Positions 27,354-35,757 of a stretch of DNA of 63,226 nt are shown one piece after another. Within the stretch, counting starts at the first letter, position 1; every line of letters starts with the position of its first letter. The notes beneath the pieces were generated by a model. That model was given only the letters and a program-made list of their open reading frames with translations, was not told the DNA's origin and ran no database searches. Source of the stretch: Paenibacillus dendrobii (GTDB lineage: Bacteria > Bacillota > Bacilli > Paenibacillales > Paenibacillaceae); NCBI RefSeq assembly GCF_009807035.1, contig NZ_WUBI01000009.1, positions 1-63,226 on the forward strand, read 5' to 3'. The translations under genes and the position numbers were made by a program.

Positions 27354-28283
27354 GTGTCGTTTGCGGCGCTGACTAAAAAAGAACTGACCATGATCGAAGC
27401 AGACACCTGCTGCGAACAGGCCGAATTGTCGGCACTGATCCGCATGAACGGGGCGGTCCAGCTTTCGAACAAGAAGGTCATTTTGGATATATCCACCGAG
27501 AATGCAGCGATTGCCAGACGTATCTACACGCTGATTAAAAAGTATTTTCAGGCTCATACCGAGCTGCTCGTCCGCAAGAAAATGCGTCTAAAGAAAAATA
27601 ATGTCTATATCGTCCGTATTCCAGCCCGTGTTCAGGAAATACTGAAAGAGCTGAAGATTGTCTCGGAAGGCTTCTTGTTCCGAGCAGACATCGACCCGGA
27701 CCTCGTGAAGAAGAACTGCTGCAAGCGGGCTTATCTGCGTGGAGCGTTTATGGCCGGGGGCTCGGTAAACAACCCTGAAGGCTCTTCCTATCATATGGAG
27801 ATCTCCTCCATGTACGAAGAACACTGTCAGGCGCTGGTGGACTTGGCGAATGAATTTCAGCTGAATGCCCGTCTCATCGAGCGGAAGAAGGGATTCATTC
27901 TTTACATTAAGGAAGGCGAGAAAATCATTGAATTCCTGAGCCTGATCGGGGCGCATCAAGCCCTTTTCAAGTTTGAAGACGTGCGTATCATGCGCGACAT
28001 GCGGAATTCCGTGAACCGGATCGTCAACTGTGAAACAGCCAATCTGAACAAGACGATCGGAGCGGCCGTTCGGCAAATCGACAACATCAAGCTGTTGCAG
28101 AAGGAAATGGGACTGGAAAATTTGCCCGACAAACTCCGTGAGGTTGCCGAGATCCGTTTGGCGCACCCGGACATGAATCTGAAGGAAGTGGGCGAGCTTC
28201 TGAAGGGAAGCGTCAGCAAATCGGGCGTGAACCACCGACTACGGAAGATTGACGAGCTGGCTGAGAAGATTCGGAACGGCTAG
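27354..28283 (+). CDS. whiA: DNA-binding protein WhiA
   Basis: Protein of 309 residues with an N-terminal LAGLIDADG-like domain (about 1-200, including KRAYLRGAFMAGGSVNNP) and a C-terminal HTH (NLKEVGELLKGSVSKSGVNHRLRKI). WhiA controls sporulation in actinomycetes and affects cell division in Bacillus. It begins with GTG 7 nt after yvcK, behind GAGGTGAGAG. Confidence 0.95.
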   Translation: MSFAALTKKELTMIEADTCCEQAELSALIRMNGAVQLSNKKVILDISTENAAIARRIYTLIKKYFQAHTELLVRKKMRLKKNNVYIVRIPARVQEILKELKIVSEGFLFRADIDPDLVKKNCCKRAYLRGAFMAGGSVNNPEGSSYHMEISSMYEEHCQALVDLANEFQLNARLIERKKGFILYIKEGEKIIEFLSLIGAHQALFKFEDVRIMRDMRNSVNRIVNCETANLNKTIGAAVRQIDNIKLLQKEMGLENLPDKLREVAEIRLAHPDMNLKEVGELLKGSVSKSGVNHRLRKIDELAEKIRNG

Positions 28284-28379
28284 TTTTTTCTTCTAGTGTC
28301 GTTCATGTTATAATGTTATAATGTTACCAAATATGGTATGAGAGCTATGCAGATTTCTTAATTAGGGGGTAAGGTTTCC

Positions 28380-28649
28380 ATGACAAAGCATCCGGTAGTT
28401 GTCCGCTTGAAAACGGGTCTTCATGCCAGACCGGCAGCGTTGTTCGTCCAAGAAGCGAATAAGTACTCGTCTGAAATTTTCGTGGAAAAAGATGATAAAA
28501 AAGTGAATGCCAAGAGTATCATGGGAATTATGAGCCTTGCAATCAGTTCGGGGACAGAAGTAATCATCAGTGCCGAAGGCGCGGACGCAGATCAGGCTGT
28601 AACCGCTTTAGTCAGTTTGGTGGGTAAGGAAGAACTCGAGAACCAATAA
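28380..28649 (+). CDS. HPr-family phosphocarrier, Crh-like but with His15
   Basis: Small protein of 89 residues. It has both regulatory sites of HPr: His15 in GLHARPA, phosphorylated by Enzyme I for sugar transport, and Ser46 in NAKSIMG, the target of HprK. In B. subtilis the gene after whiA is crh, which has Gln15 and cannot take part in the PTS. Here the flanking residues (PAALFVQEAN, KKVNAKSIMG) are Crh-like, yet His15 is kept. It could therefore be the cell's HPr or a dual-function protein. The upstream region has tandem GTTATAAT copies (28309-28325) that may hold its -10. Confidence 0.88.
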   Translation: MTKHPVVVRLKTGLHARPAALFVQEANKYSSEIFVEKDDKKVNAKSIMGIMSLAISSGTEVIISAEGADADQAVTALVSLVGKEELENQ

Positions 28650-28701
28650 TATGGTTGATTCATACTCTGCCGGAGGGGTCGTACCTTCCGGAAATATTCA
28701 A

Positions 28702-28745
28702 GAGCAGCCCTTTCTTCGATGAAGAGAAGGCTGTTTTGCGTTTTC
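28702..28745 (+). terminator. Terminator after the HPr-family gene
   Basis: CAGCCCTTTCTTC pairs with GAAGAGAAGGCTG around GAT, followed by TTTTGCGTTTT. Confidence 0.85.
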
Positions 28746-28777
28746 ATGAAACATACATCATTTTCAATTCATTCTCT

Positions 28778-28804
28778 TACAAAAAGTAGCTCCTTAACCG
28801 ATAT
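28778..28804 (+). promoter_or_regulatory. Candidate sigma-D (motility) promoter of the chemoreceptor
   Basis: TACA, 15-nt spacer, ACCGATAT, one mismatch in each half against the Bacillus sigma-D consensus TAAA-N15-GCCGATAT. It is 70 nt before the chemoreceptor start, the kind of gene sigma-D controls. Confidence 0.55.
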
Positions 28805-28874
28805 CATACTATAGCTGGCTTTATCAGGAAGCGGCTTATTATAAACGAAAAACATGATAAAGGAGTCACCGTTT

Positions 28875-30389
28875 ATGGGGAAATGGAGCAATAAGGAAAA
28901 CTCATCATCCGGGAGGGAAGCTACAGGATCGGAAAGAATACTGACGCTTAGAGAAAAGGATATGGCCGGAAGAAACAAGATTTTGCTGGCCGCTATCATC
29001 ATCACGACGTTTTTTGCAGCTACGACCGTAGAGCCTGGCCATCTAATTAGCGTGACCAATTTTTGTTTCCTGATTAATGTCATTGCATTGGTTTCTTATG
29101 TTTACTTACATATTCGAAAAAAATATATCAATTATATCTCTTATATCAGCGTGTTCAGCATGGCCTTGAATATCGGGATTCAATCCTTTATTCAGCCTAC
29201 CCTGGCAAGCTTCTTCGCCGTCTACTACCTGATTGTACTCGCAATTATTACACTTCAACTCGTTATCACATCCATCACGCTTATCTATTCACTACTCATT
29301 ACGATCTATCTGGCTTTCGGAAACACGGGAATTGAGATGTCGCTAAAGGATAAGCAGCAGGCAATCCTTATGGTCGTGCTCGTATCTATTATGGTTTTCC
29401 TTCTCTTGCGCGTTACCAACACCCTGATGAAACATATGAACTCCGCACGTGATCAAAGTGAACAGCTGATGCTGGAGCAGCAGGAACAGAAAGAGCAACT
29501 GATGCAAAATGTCGTGCTGATCACCGGCAATATCAATGATATTACGCACGGCGTCGAAGATAACATGGCCTCCTTTGAGCAAATGAACGTGGCATTTCAG
29601 GAGATTACCGGCGGCGCGTCCGCGCAAGTGGACTCAACCTATGCCATCAATGAGTCCGTCAAACAGATGAACATGATGGTGAAGCAAATGTCAGGTTCCA
29701 CGGAAACGCTGCTCGAACAAACGGATGATGCGAGCCGGCTCTCCGAAACCGGCAAGAACAAAGTGGAGCTGTTGAATCAGGCCATCCTTGATTTCAAACA
29801 ACAGATTGATGCGATGTCGGCCGATATTCAAAGCTTGACCGAACGGGTGGAACGAACTTCGCAGTTCAGTCAGACCATTCAGGAAATTGCGAACCAGACG
29901 AACCTTTTATCCCTGAATGCGAGCATTGAGGCTGCGCGTGCTGGCGAACATGGCCAAGGCTTCTCCGTGGTGGCCAAGGAAATCCGCAAGCTGTCCGAAG
30001 TGGCATCAGGCTCGGCCGAGAAGATTTCATCGGAAATGAACGGTTTCTCGGATTTGATGAGCGAGACGATTATCCGTATGGGACAGGTTGCCGAACGAAT
30101 GCAGAAGAGCAGCGTGCTGACGGGAGAAACGTTTGAAGCTTTTAATTCGATCAAAAAATCCATTGCTGAGCTGTTGGAAATTTCTAACGGATACCGTGAA
30201 AATATACGTGATATTGCTGTATTCTCCGGCTCAATTGATGATTCTACAACACATTTGGCCTCCGTGAATGAGCAGACCTCTGCAACGCTGCAGGAACTGA
30301 CCGCAACGCTCCAATCCCTGCTCAGCAACAATGAGAACAGTCTGCAGGGTATCAAAAAAGCCCAAAGCAATTTGCAGGCGCTTGCCTAA
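28875..30389 (+). CDS. Methyl-accepting chemotaxis protein with a multi-span membrane domain
   Basis: Receptor of 504 residues. About five or six hydrophobic segments at roughly 35-185 replace the usual pair of helices with a periplasmic ligand domain. From about 200 it is a coiled-coil cytoplasmic domain; the signalling tip reads IANQTNLLSLNASIEAARAGEHGQGFSVVA. There is no clear HAMP domain. The frame opens at 28854, but ATG 28875 has AAAGGAG upstream. It stands alone; it probably senses a membrane-linked or intracellular signal. Confidence 0.92.
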   Translation: MGKWSNKENSSSGREATGSERILTLREKDMAGRNKILLAAIIITTFFAATTVEPGHLISVTNFCFLINVIALVSYVYLHIRKKYINYISYISVFSMALNIGIQSFIQPTLASFFAVYYLIVLAIITLQLVITSITLIYSLLITIYLAFGNTGIEMSLKDKQQAILMVVLVSIMVFLLLRVTNTLMKHMNSARDQSEQLMLEQQEQKEQLMQNVVLITGNINDITHGVEDNMASFEQMNVAFQEITGGASAQVDSTYAINESVKQMNMMVKQMSGSTETLLEQTDDASRLSETGKNKVELLNQAILDFKQQIDAMSADIQSLTERVERTSQFSQTIQEIANQTNLLSLNASIEAARAGEHGQGFSVVAKEIRKLSEVASGSAEKISSEMNGFSDLMSETIIRMGQVAERMQKSSVLTGETFEAFNSIKKSIAELLEISNGYRENIRDIAVFSGSIDDSTTHLASVNEQTSATLQELTATLQSLLSNNENSLQGIKKAQSNLQALA

Positions 30390-30536
30390 GACAAATTTGG
30401 GCAGAAAAAATTACGCATATCTGCAACATTTACCAATCCTCTGCGTCTAGTAGACAAATCAGGCGAAAGTGAGAGATGGCTTTTGCACTTGCGTCTCTTT
30501 GGAAAAAATGTTTAACAATCAGAGGAGGTCATTAAA

Positions 30537-31289
30537 GTGAACAAATGGATCAAACCTGTGGGGTCGGTACTGATTGCAGGGGCATTGTTAGTTGGAGGAG
30601 CAGGTGTAAGCGGAATTGCTGGCACATCTACCGCTTATGCGGATCAGGATGTACAGCGTAACGTGGTTAATGTCGTAGGCAAAGGCGAGATTTCCGTCAA
30701 GCCGGACATTGCTTATCTGTCCATCGGCGTGGATACGCAGGCGGATACCGCGCAGAGCGCGCAAAAGGCGAATGCCGAGAAGATTCAGAAGATTACCGAT
30801 CTCCTGAAAAACACATGGAAGATTGCGGACAAGGACATTCAAAGCGTATCCTTCTATGTGCAGCCGAATTACACTTACAACGATAAAGATGGACAAAAGG
30901 TAAAAGGTTATACGGCCCATCATACGCTTCAGGTTTCATACCGCGATTTGTCCAAGATCGGCAAGTTGCTTGATGACGCGTCGAATGCAGGCGCCAACAA
31001 TATTGACAATGTAAGCTTTTCGGTTGAAAACCGTGATCAGTTTGAAGAGCAGGTTATTCAAAAGGCAATGGCAAACGCAGATCTGAAAGCTGGCGCCATT
31101 GCCAAAGCAGCTAAACGTCAGCTTGGTGTAGTGCTGGTGGTTAGCCAAGGCGATGCAAGCAATCCTGTGGTTTTCGCAGAGGCTAAAATGGCAGCGATGG
31201 ATACAGCGGGTTCGAATTCTTCCACAGCTGTATCCCCTGGCGAAGTGAAAGTTTCGACGCAGCTCAGCGTGCAATACGAATTGAAATAG
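30537..31289 (+). CDS. Secreted SIMPL-domain (DUF541) protein
   Basis: Exported protein of 250 residues. A signal peptide covers about 1-36 (KPVGSVLIAGALLVGGAG, cut near AYA-DQ). The rest is a SIMPL domain: VNVVGKGEISVKPDIAYLSIGVDT, then alternating helices and strands to VSTQLSVQYELK. GTG start behind a strong AGAGGAGGT. Relatives (E. coli YggE, Brucella BP26) are linked to oxidative stress, but their biochemical function is not settled. Confidence 0.88.
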   Translation: MNKWIKPVGSVLIAGALLVGGAGVSGIAGTSTAYADQDVQRNVVNVVGKGEISVKPDIAYLSIGVDTQADTAQSAQKANAEKIQKITDLLKNTWKIADKDIQSVSFYVQPNYTYNDKDGQKVKGYTAHHTLQVSYRDLSKIGKLLDDASNAGANNIDNVSFSVENRDQFEEQVIQKAMANADLKAGAIAKAAKRQLGVVLVVSQGDASNPVVFAEAKMAAMDTAGSNSSTAVSPGEVKVSTQLSVQYELK

Positions 31290-31302
31290 GCATTGCTGCG
31301 GA

Positions 31303-31357
31303 ACGAAGCCGCCCATTCCTTGATGAGCATAACCTGCTCTAGGGGAGTCGGGCGGTT
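31303..31357 (+). terminator. Terminator after the SIMPL gene
   Basis: AAGCCGCCC and GGGCGGTTTT close a stem with a long inner part (GAGCATAACCTGCTC forms an inner hairpin); T-rich sequence follows. Confidence 0.7.
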
Positions 31358-31444
31358 TTCTCATTTTGTGGAAGGTTAAGCCGGGATTTATTTTCACCTT
31401 CTGTACATATGAATCTTTTTCCTGTCGAATCCTACAGAAAAGTG

Positions 31445-31473
31445 TTGTACCCAGGGGTAAAAAACGGTATAGT
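31445..31473 (+). promoter_or_regulatory. Candidate sigma-A promoter of the pot operon leader
   Basis: TTGTAC (31445-31450), 17-nt spacer, TATAGT (31468-31473). It lies about 270 nt before potA, so the transcript would have a leader of about 260 nt. Confidence 0.65.
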
Positions 31474-31479
31474 GAATAT

Positions 31480-31740
31480 GCGAATTTTTGTACTTGCAAA
31501 GGTTATTGCCGGGAATGACGGTGAAACTTCACATATTTGAATATTTTGAGCCTGGTAAGCCATACCCATGGATATGGCTTTTTTTCTTAAAGATATTAGA
31601 AAGTATAAACTTCGAAGGAAGCTTATGGACTGTCGCTCCTGGAGAAAGCGTCGCAAGACGTTTTTTCTGCGTGTTAAAGGGAATTTCGGTGTCATTCATG
31701 ATTCATGATTTTTGAAGTATGGGATAGGGGGTAGATGCAT
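31480..31740 (+). promoter_or_regulatory. Long leader of the pot operon with two terminator-like hairpins
   Basis: Two hairpins followed by T runs lie between the predicted promoter and potA: AGCCATA / TATGGCT with TTTTTTT at about 31559-31586, and GCGTC-GCAA-GACGT with TTTTTT at about 31648-31667. This layout is typical of transcription attenuation, but I do not recognise a known riboswitch class here. The first hairpin could alternatively end a ~105-nt small RNA. Confidence 0.45.
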
Positions 31741-32709
31741 ATGATTGATCTTGTCCAGATTGAAAAACATTTTGAGGGACAAGTGGTCGTGCATCCGCTG
31801 TCACTGAACATTGAAGAGGGAGAATTCCTGACTCTGCTCGGTCCAAGCGGCTGTGGTAAAACGACCATACTACGCATGATTGCGGGTTTTGAGACGCCAA
31901 CCCACGGTGACGTGGTCTTGGCAGGTCAGAACGTGACGAATCTTCCGCCAAACCAGCGGGATTTGAACCTTGTGTTCCAGCACTACGCGCTGTTTCCGCA
32001 TATGACGGTAGAAGAGAATATCGCTTTTGGGCTGAAGATGAAAAAGATGCCAAAGCCCGAGCAGAAGAAACGGATTGAAGAAGCTGTTGCGATGACTCAG
32101 TTGACGGCGCTAACGAAACGTTATCCGCATCAGCTATCGGGTGGCCAACAACAGCGGGTAGCCATTGCGCGCGCGATAGCCAATAAACCGAAGGTGCTTT
32201 TACTGGACGAGCCGCTAGGAGCATTGGATCTGCAGCTCCGTAAGAACCTGCAATCCGAGCTGAAGCATCTGCAGCGCTCGCTGGGCATTACCTTTGTCTA
32301 TGTGACACATGATCAGGAGGAAGCGATGATGCTGTCCGACCGGATTGTCATTATGAATAACGGAAAGGTTGAGCAGGTAGGTACGCCGAGAGAAATCTAT
32401 GCAACTCCCAAGACCTTGTTTACTGCCACCTTTGTGGGAGAGAATAACATTTTCTCTTCGGCTGAAGGGCTTTTTGCCGTTCGTCCGGAGAAGCTACACC
32501 CAGTACGCGAACTCGAAGGAGCCCGTGCAACGGGCGTGATCCAGGATGTGCTCTATCTGGGTAACGTGCACAAGCTGACGGTGCAACTGGATAATGAGCC
32601 TATGACCGTTACCATTGCGCTTGACTTTACGGATGAAAGGCCGTGGCAAATCGGTGAGAAGATCGGGGTGAACTGGAGTCCGAAGGACGAGGTGATCATC
32701 GGGGCATGA
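31741..32709 (+). CDS. potA: Spermidine/putrescine ABC transporter ATP-binding protein
   Basis: ATPase of 322 residues for polyamine uptake. Walker A GPSGCGKTT near 35-43, Q-loop VFQHYALFPHM, signature LSGGQQQRVAIARA, Walker B VLLLDEPLGALD, and a TOBE domain at the C-terminus (FAVRPEKL onward). An ATG two codons earlier sits too close to the ribosome binding site AGGGGGTAG; the ATG at 31741 has better spacing. It overlaps potB by 4 nt. Confidence 0.92.
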   Translation: MIDLVQIEKHFEGQVVVHPLSLNIEEGEFLTLLGPSGCGKTTILRMIAGFETPTHGDVVLAGQNVTNLPPNQRDLNLVFQHYALFPHMTVEENIAFGLKMKKMPKPEQKKRIEEAVAMTQLTALTKRYPHQLSGGQQQRVAIARAIANKPKVLLLDEPLGALDLQLRKNLQSELKHLQRSLGITFVYVTHDQEEAMMLSDRIVIMNNGKVEQVGTPREIYATPKTLFTATFVGENNIFSSAEGLFAVRPEKLHPVRELEGARATGVIQDVLYLGNVHKLTVQLDNEPMTVTIALDFTDERPWQIGEKIGVNWSPKDEVIIGA

Positions 32710-33557
32710 GAAAATCGAAATTTTTGATGTTACCCGTGTTGCTTTGGATGGCGCTGTTCCTTCTGATTCCGATGGTCATTGTCGTGGTCATTTCTTTTAT
32801 GAAACGCGACACACTGGGCAATGTTGTCTTTGGGTTCAGCATGACCGGCTACAAGACTTTTTTTGACTCGCTCTATCTCGGTATCTATTGGGACACGCTG
32901 GTTCTCTCGGTGGTGACGACCGTAATTTGCTTGCTCGTCAGTTATCCGCTGGCTTATTACATTGCCAATGCAACCCCGAAGATTCAGACATGGGGACTTG
33001 TGCTGATTACCATTCCGTTCTGGATTAACTTTCTGATCCGTACCTATGCCTGGGTGCTGCTGCTGCGGACGCAAGGGATCGTGAATTCTTTGCTGCTGCA
33101 TTTTGGATGGATTGAAGATCCGGTACAAATGCTGTATACCAAGGGAGCGGTGCTGCTGGGCATGGTATACAACTTTATTCCGTTCATGGTGCTGCCGATA
33201 TATGTTGCCTTGGAGCAGATGGACAAACGGCTGCTGGATGCAGCGAGCGATCTTGGGGCTTCGAGATGGAAGGCGTTCCGTCACATTACGCTGCCTCAGA
33301 GCAAATCGGGCATCATGACCGGCTGCGTGCTGGTGTACGTATCAACGACAGGAATGTTTGTGGTCACGGATATTCTAGGCGGAGCCAAGTCGATGATGAT
33401 CAGCAATATCATTCAATCACAATATCTCGGAGCGCGAAACTGGCCATTCGGTTCGGCGCTGTCTGTTATTTTCGTCATCACGTCATTAATTCTGATTCTG
33501 CTGTTTAACCGGGCCATGCAGTCCAGGGCAGACCGCGTAAAGGAGGGGAGCGCATGA
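32706..33557 (+). CDS. potB: Spermidine/putrescine ABC transporter permease
   Basis: Membrane protein of 283 residues with six hydrophobic helices and the binding-protein-dependent transport signature that docks the ATPase (LDAASDLGASRWKAFRHITLPQSKSGI, about 178-202). It overlaps potA and potC by 4 nt each, so the three are translated together. Confidence 0.92.
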   Translation: MRKSKFLMLPVLLWMALFLLIPMVIVVVISFMKRDTLGNVVFGFSMTGYKTFFDSLYLGIYWDTLVLSVVTTVICLLVSYPLAYYIANATPKIQTWGLVLITIPFWINFLIRTYAWVLLLRTQGIVNSLLLHFGWIEDPVQMLYTKGAVLLGMVYNFIPFMVLPIYVALEQMDKRLLDAASDLGASRWKAFRHITLPQSKSGIMTGCVLVYVSTTGMFVVTDILGGAKSMMISNIIQSQYLGARNWPFGSALSVIFVITSLILILLFNRAMQSRADRVKEGSA

Positions 33558-34360
33558 AGAAGAAAAGTCATCCCCTCTTGGGAATCCACTCTTTGCTGAT
33601 GATGATCTTTATTTATGTTCCAATTCTGCTCATTATCGTGTACTCCTTCAACAACACGAGATTGAGCGGGGATTGGAAGGGATTTACGTTCGATTGGTAT
33701 ACTTCGCTGCTGAAGGACCGGCATGTCATGGAGGCCCTCACCAACAGTTTGACGGTAGCATTGATTTCAACCATTGCAGCAACGCTGCTAGGGACTCTTG
33801 CCGCACTGTCGCTGCGGAATTTGGGCAGGAAATGGAAGGGCAGCATGAACGGCCTGATGTATCTGCCTGTCGTCATTCCGGATATCATTATGGGTCTGTC
33901 GCTCCTGGTGCTGTTTAACCAGATGCACATTCCGCTGGGCAAGGCGACGGTCATCATCGCCCATATCACGTTCAGCATGTCCTATGTATATGTGGTGGTC
34001 ACCGCGCGGCTGGCCGGCATGGGCAGACAACTGGAAGAAGCCGCATCAGATTTGGGCGCGACCGGCTGGCAGACATTTCGATATGTAACGCTGCCACAGA
34101 TTTCTCCGGGGATTATCTCGGGTGCGCTGATTGCCTTTACGATGTCCCTGGATGATTTCATGGTCAGCTTCTTCGTGGCGGGCCCTAGCTCGACCACGCT
34201 GCCGATCTTCATTTACGGTCAGGTAAAGCGCGGCATATCGCCGGAGATCAATGCGCTTTGCACGCTGCTGATTCTGGTGAGCGTGACGCTGATCCTGCTG
34301 GCGCAGTTCTTCCTGAACCGCGGCAAGGGGCAGAAGAAGCACAAGATGCTGCCGATTTAG
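33554..34360 (+). CDS. potC: Spermidine/putrescine ABC transporter permease
   Basis: Second permease, 268 residues, six hydrophobic helices. The coupling motif is EEAASDLGATGWQTFRYVTLPQISPGI near 163-189. Together with PotB it forms the membrane channel. A hairpin with GGCGG / CCGCC outer and CTCTGA / TCAGAG inner arms lies between potC and potD (about 34386-34434), without a T run; it may set RNA stability rather than end transcription. Confidence 0.92.
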   Translation: MKKKSHPLLGIHSLLMMIFIYVPILLIIVYSFNNTRLSGDWKGFTFDWYTSLLKDRHVMEALTNSLTVALISTIAATLLGTLAALSLRNLGRKWKGSMNGLMYLPVVIPDIIMGLSLLVLFNQMHIPLGKATVIIAHITFSMSYVYVVVTARLAGMGRQLEEAASDLGATGWQTFRYVTLPQISPGIISGALIAFTMSLDDFMVSFFVAGPSSTTLPIFIYGQVKRGISPEINALCTLLILVSVTLILLAQFFLNRGKGQKKHKMLPI

Positions 34361-34544
34361 GCGATTATCGTGCAATTATCATACAGGCGGTGCTCTGATT
34401 CATTATCTTCAGAGAGGCTTCCGCCCGAAGCAGCCTATTGTCACAGAGAATACGTGAATAGACGCTGTTCTTAATACAAGTTTATTAAGCAATATGGATC
34501 ATTCCAAAAAAATGGAGTAACGGAAAGAGAGGAGATATGTAACT

Positions 34545-35597
34545 GTGAAAAGAAAGGGTATCGCCGGCTTGGTGCTGGCTGGGGCTATTGCTGCATTGTC
34601 GTTAACATCTTTGGGAGGCTGCTCCTCCAAGGAGACGCTTCATATTTACAGTTGGGCTGATAATTTCGATGAGGATGTACTGAAGGATTTCGAGAACAAG
34701 TACAACGTCGATATCACGTACGACAACTATGCAAACAATGAGGACCTGCTGGCCAAGATCAAGGCGGGCGGAGGCGGTTATGATCTGATTCAGCCTTCCG
34801 ATTACATGGTGGCCACGATGATCAAGAACCAGCTGCTTGAGCCGCTGGAAATGAAGAATATCCCGAACTTCGCCAATATCCAGGATTCCCTGAAGGATCC
34901 GGTCTACGATCCGGGCAATAAGTATTCGATCGTGTATATGTCCGGCGTGACAGGGATTGCCTACAACAAGAAATACGTGAAGGACAAGATCGACAGCTGG
35001 GAAGACCTGTGGAATCCCGCCTATAAGGGCAAAGTGCTGCTGCTGGATGACAACCGCGAGGTGATCGGCATGGCACTGAAAAAGCAGGGACATTCCAACA
35101 GCTCCACGAACGAGGGCGAGATCAAATCCGCTGTGGATGACCTGAAAAAGCTGCTGCCAAACGTGCTCGCTTTCGATACGGATACTATTAAGCAGAAAAT
35201 GATTCAGGAAGAAGGCTGGATCAGCACGGTATGGTCGGGCGACGCTGCCTTTATCGTAAAGGACAACCCGGATATTGAATATGTGGTTCCCAAAGAAGGA
35301 TCGACGATCTTCTCGGACAACTACGCGATTCCAAAAGGCGCCAAAAACAAGGAGCTGGCTGAAAAGTTCATCAATTACATGCTGGATCCGCAGGTAAGCG
35401 CGAAGAACTACGAAACGGTTGGTTACAGCGATCCGAATGCCAAGGCGATGCAATATCACAGTGAAGAATACCGCAATAACCATATGATTAATCTGACCGA
35501 AGATGAAATGAAGCGTACGGAATGGCTCGGCGATGTCGGTGCAACGCTTCAGGTCTATGACCGCTATTGGACTGAACTGAAGAGCGGACGTGAATAA
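34545..35597 (+). CDS. potD: Spermidine/putrescine-binding lipoprotein
   Basis: Substrate-binding lipoprotein of 350 residues, held on the outside of the membrane. The signal peptide (about 1-26) ends in a lipobox-like SLGGC, the site for Lgt. The mature part starts with LHIYSWADNFDEDVLKDFENKY, typical of PotD/PotF, and contains YDLIQPSDYMVATMI and SGDAAFIVKDNPDIEYVVPKEG. GTG start behind AGAGGAG. The actual polyamine preference cannot be read from the sequence. Confidence 0.92.
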   Translation: MKRKGIAGLVLAGAIAALSLTSLGGCSSKETLHIYSWADNFDEDVLKDFENKYNVDITYDNYANNEDLLAKIKAGGGGYDLIQPSDYMVATMIKNQLLEPLEMKNIPNFANIQDSLKDPVYDPGNKYSIVYMSGVTGIAYNKKYVKDKIDSWEDLWNPAYKGKVLLLDDNREVIGMALKKQGHSNSSTNEGEIKSAVDDLKKLLPNVLAFDTDTIKQKMIQEEGWISTVWSGDAAFIVKDNPDIEYVVPKEGSTIFSDNYAIPKGAKNKELAEKFINYMLDPQVSAKNYETVGYSDPNAKAMQYHSEEYRNNHMINLTEDEMKRTEWLGDVGATLQVYDRYWTELKSGRE

Positions 35598-35631
35598 ATA
35601 GATAAGCCAAGATGGGCATGAATAAGCAAGG

Positions 35632-35670
35632 TGATGATCCCCTCTCCATGAAGGAAGGGGGATTTTTTTG
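35632..35670 (+). terminator. Terminator of the pot operon
   Basis: ATCCCCT and AGGGGGAT enclose CTCCATGAAGGA; seven T follow. Confidence 0.85.
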
Positions 35671-35689
35671 CGCGTATAGGCATACATGG

Positions 35690-35723
35690 TTGAAAAATAA
35701 TAGACAATAATATAAAATGTCTA
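35690..35723 (+). promoter_or_regulatory. Promoter with an inverted repeat over the -10
   Basis: TTGAAA (35690-35695), 17-nt spacer, TAAAAT (35713-35718). An inverted repeat TAGACA-N11-TGTCTA (35701-35723) spans the -10, the position of a repressor operator. Confidence 0.55.
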
Positions 35724-35757
35724 ATATATATTAAATAATAACGGGAGTTGTTTGTTG

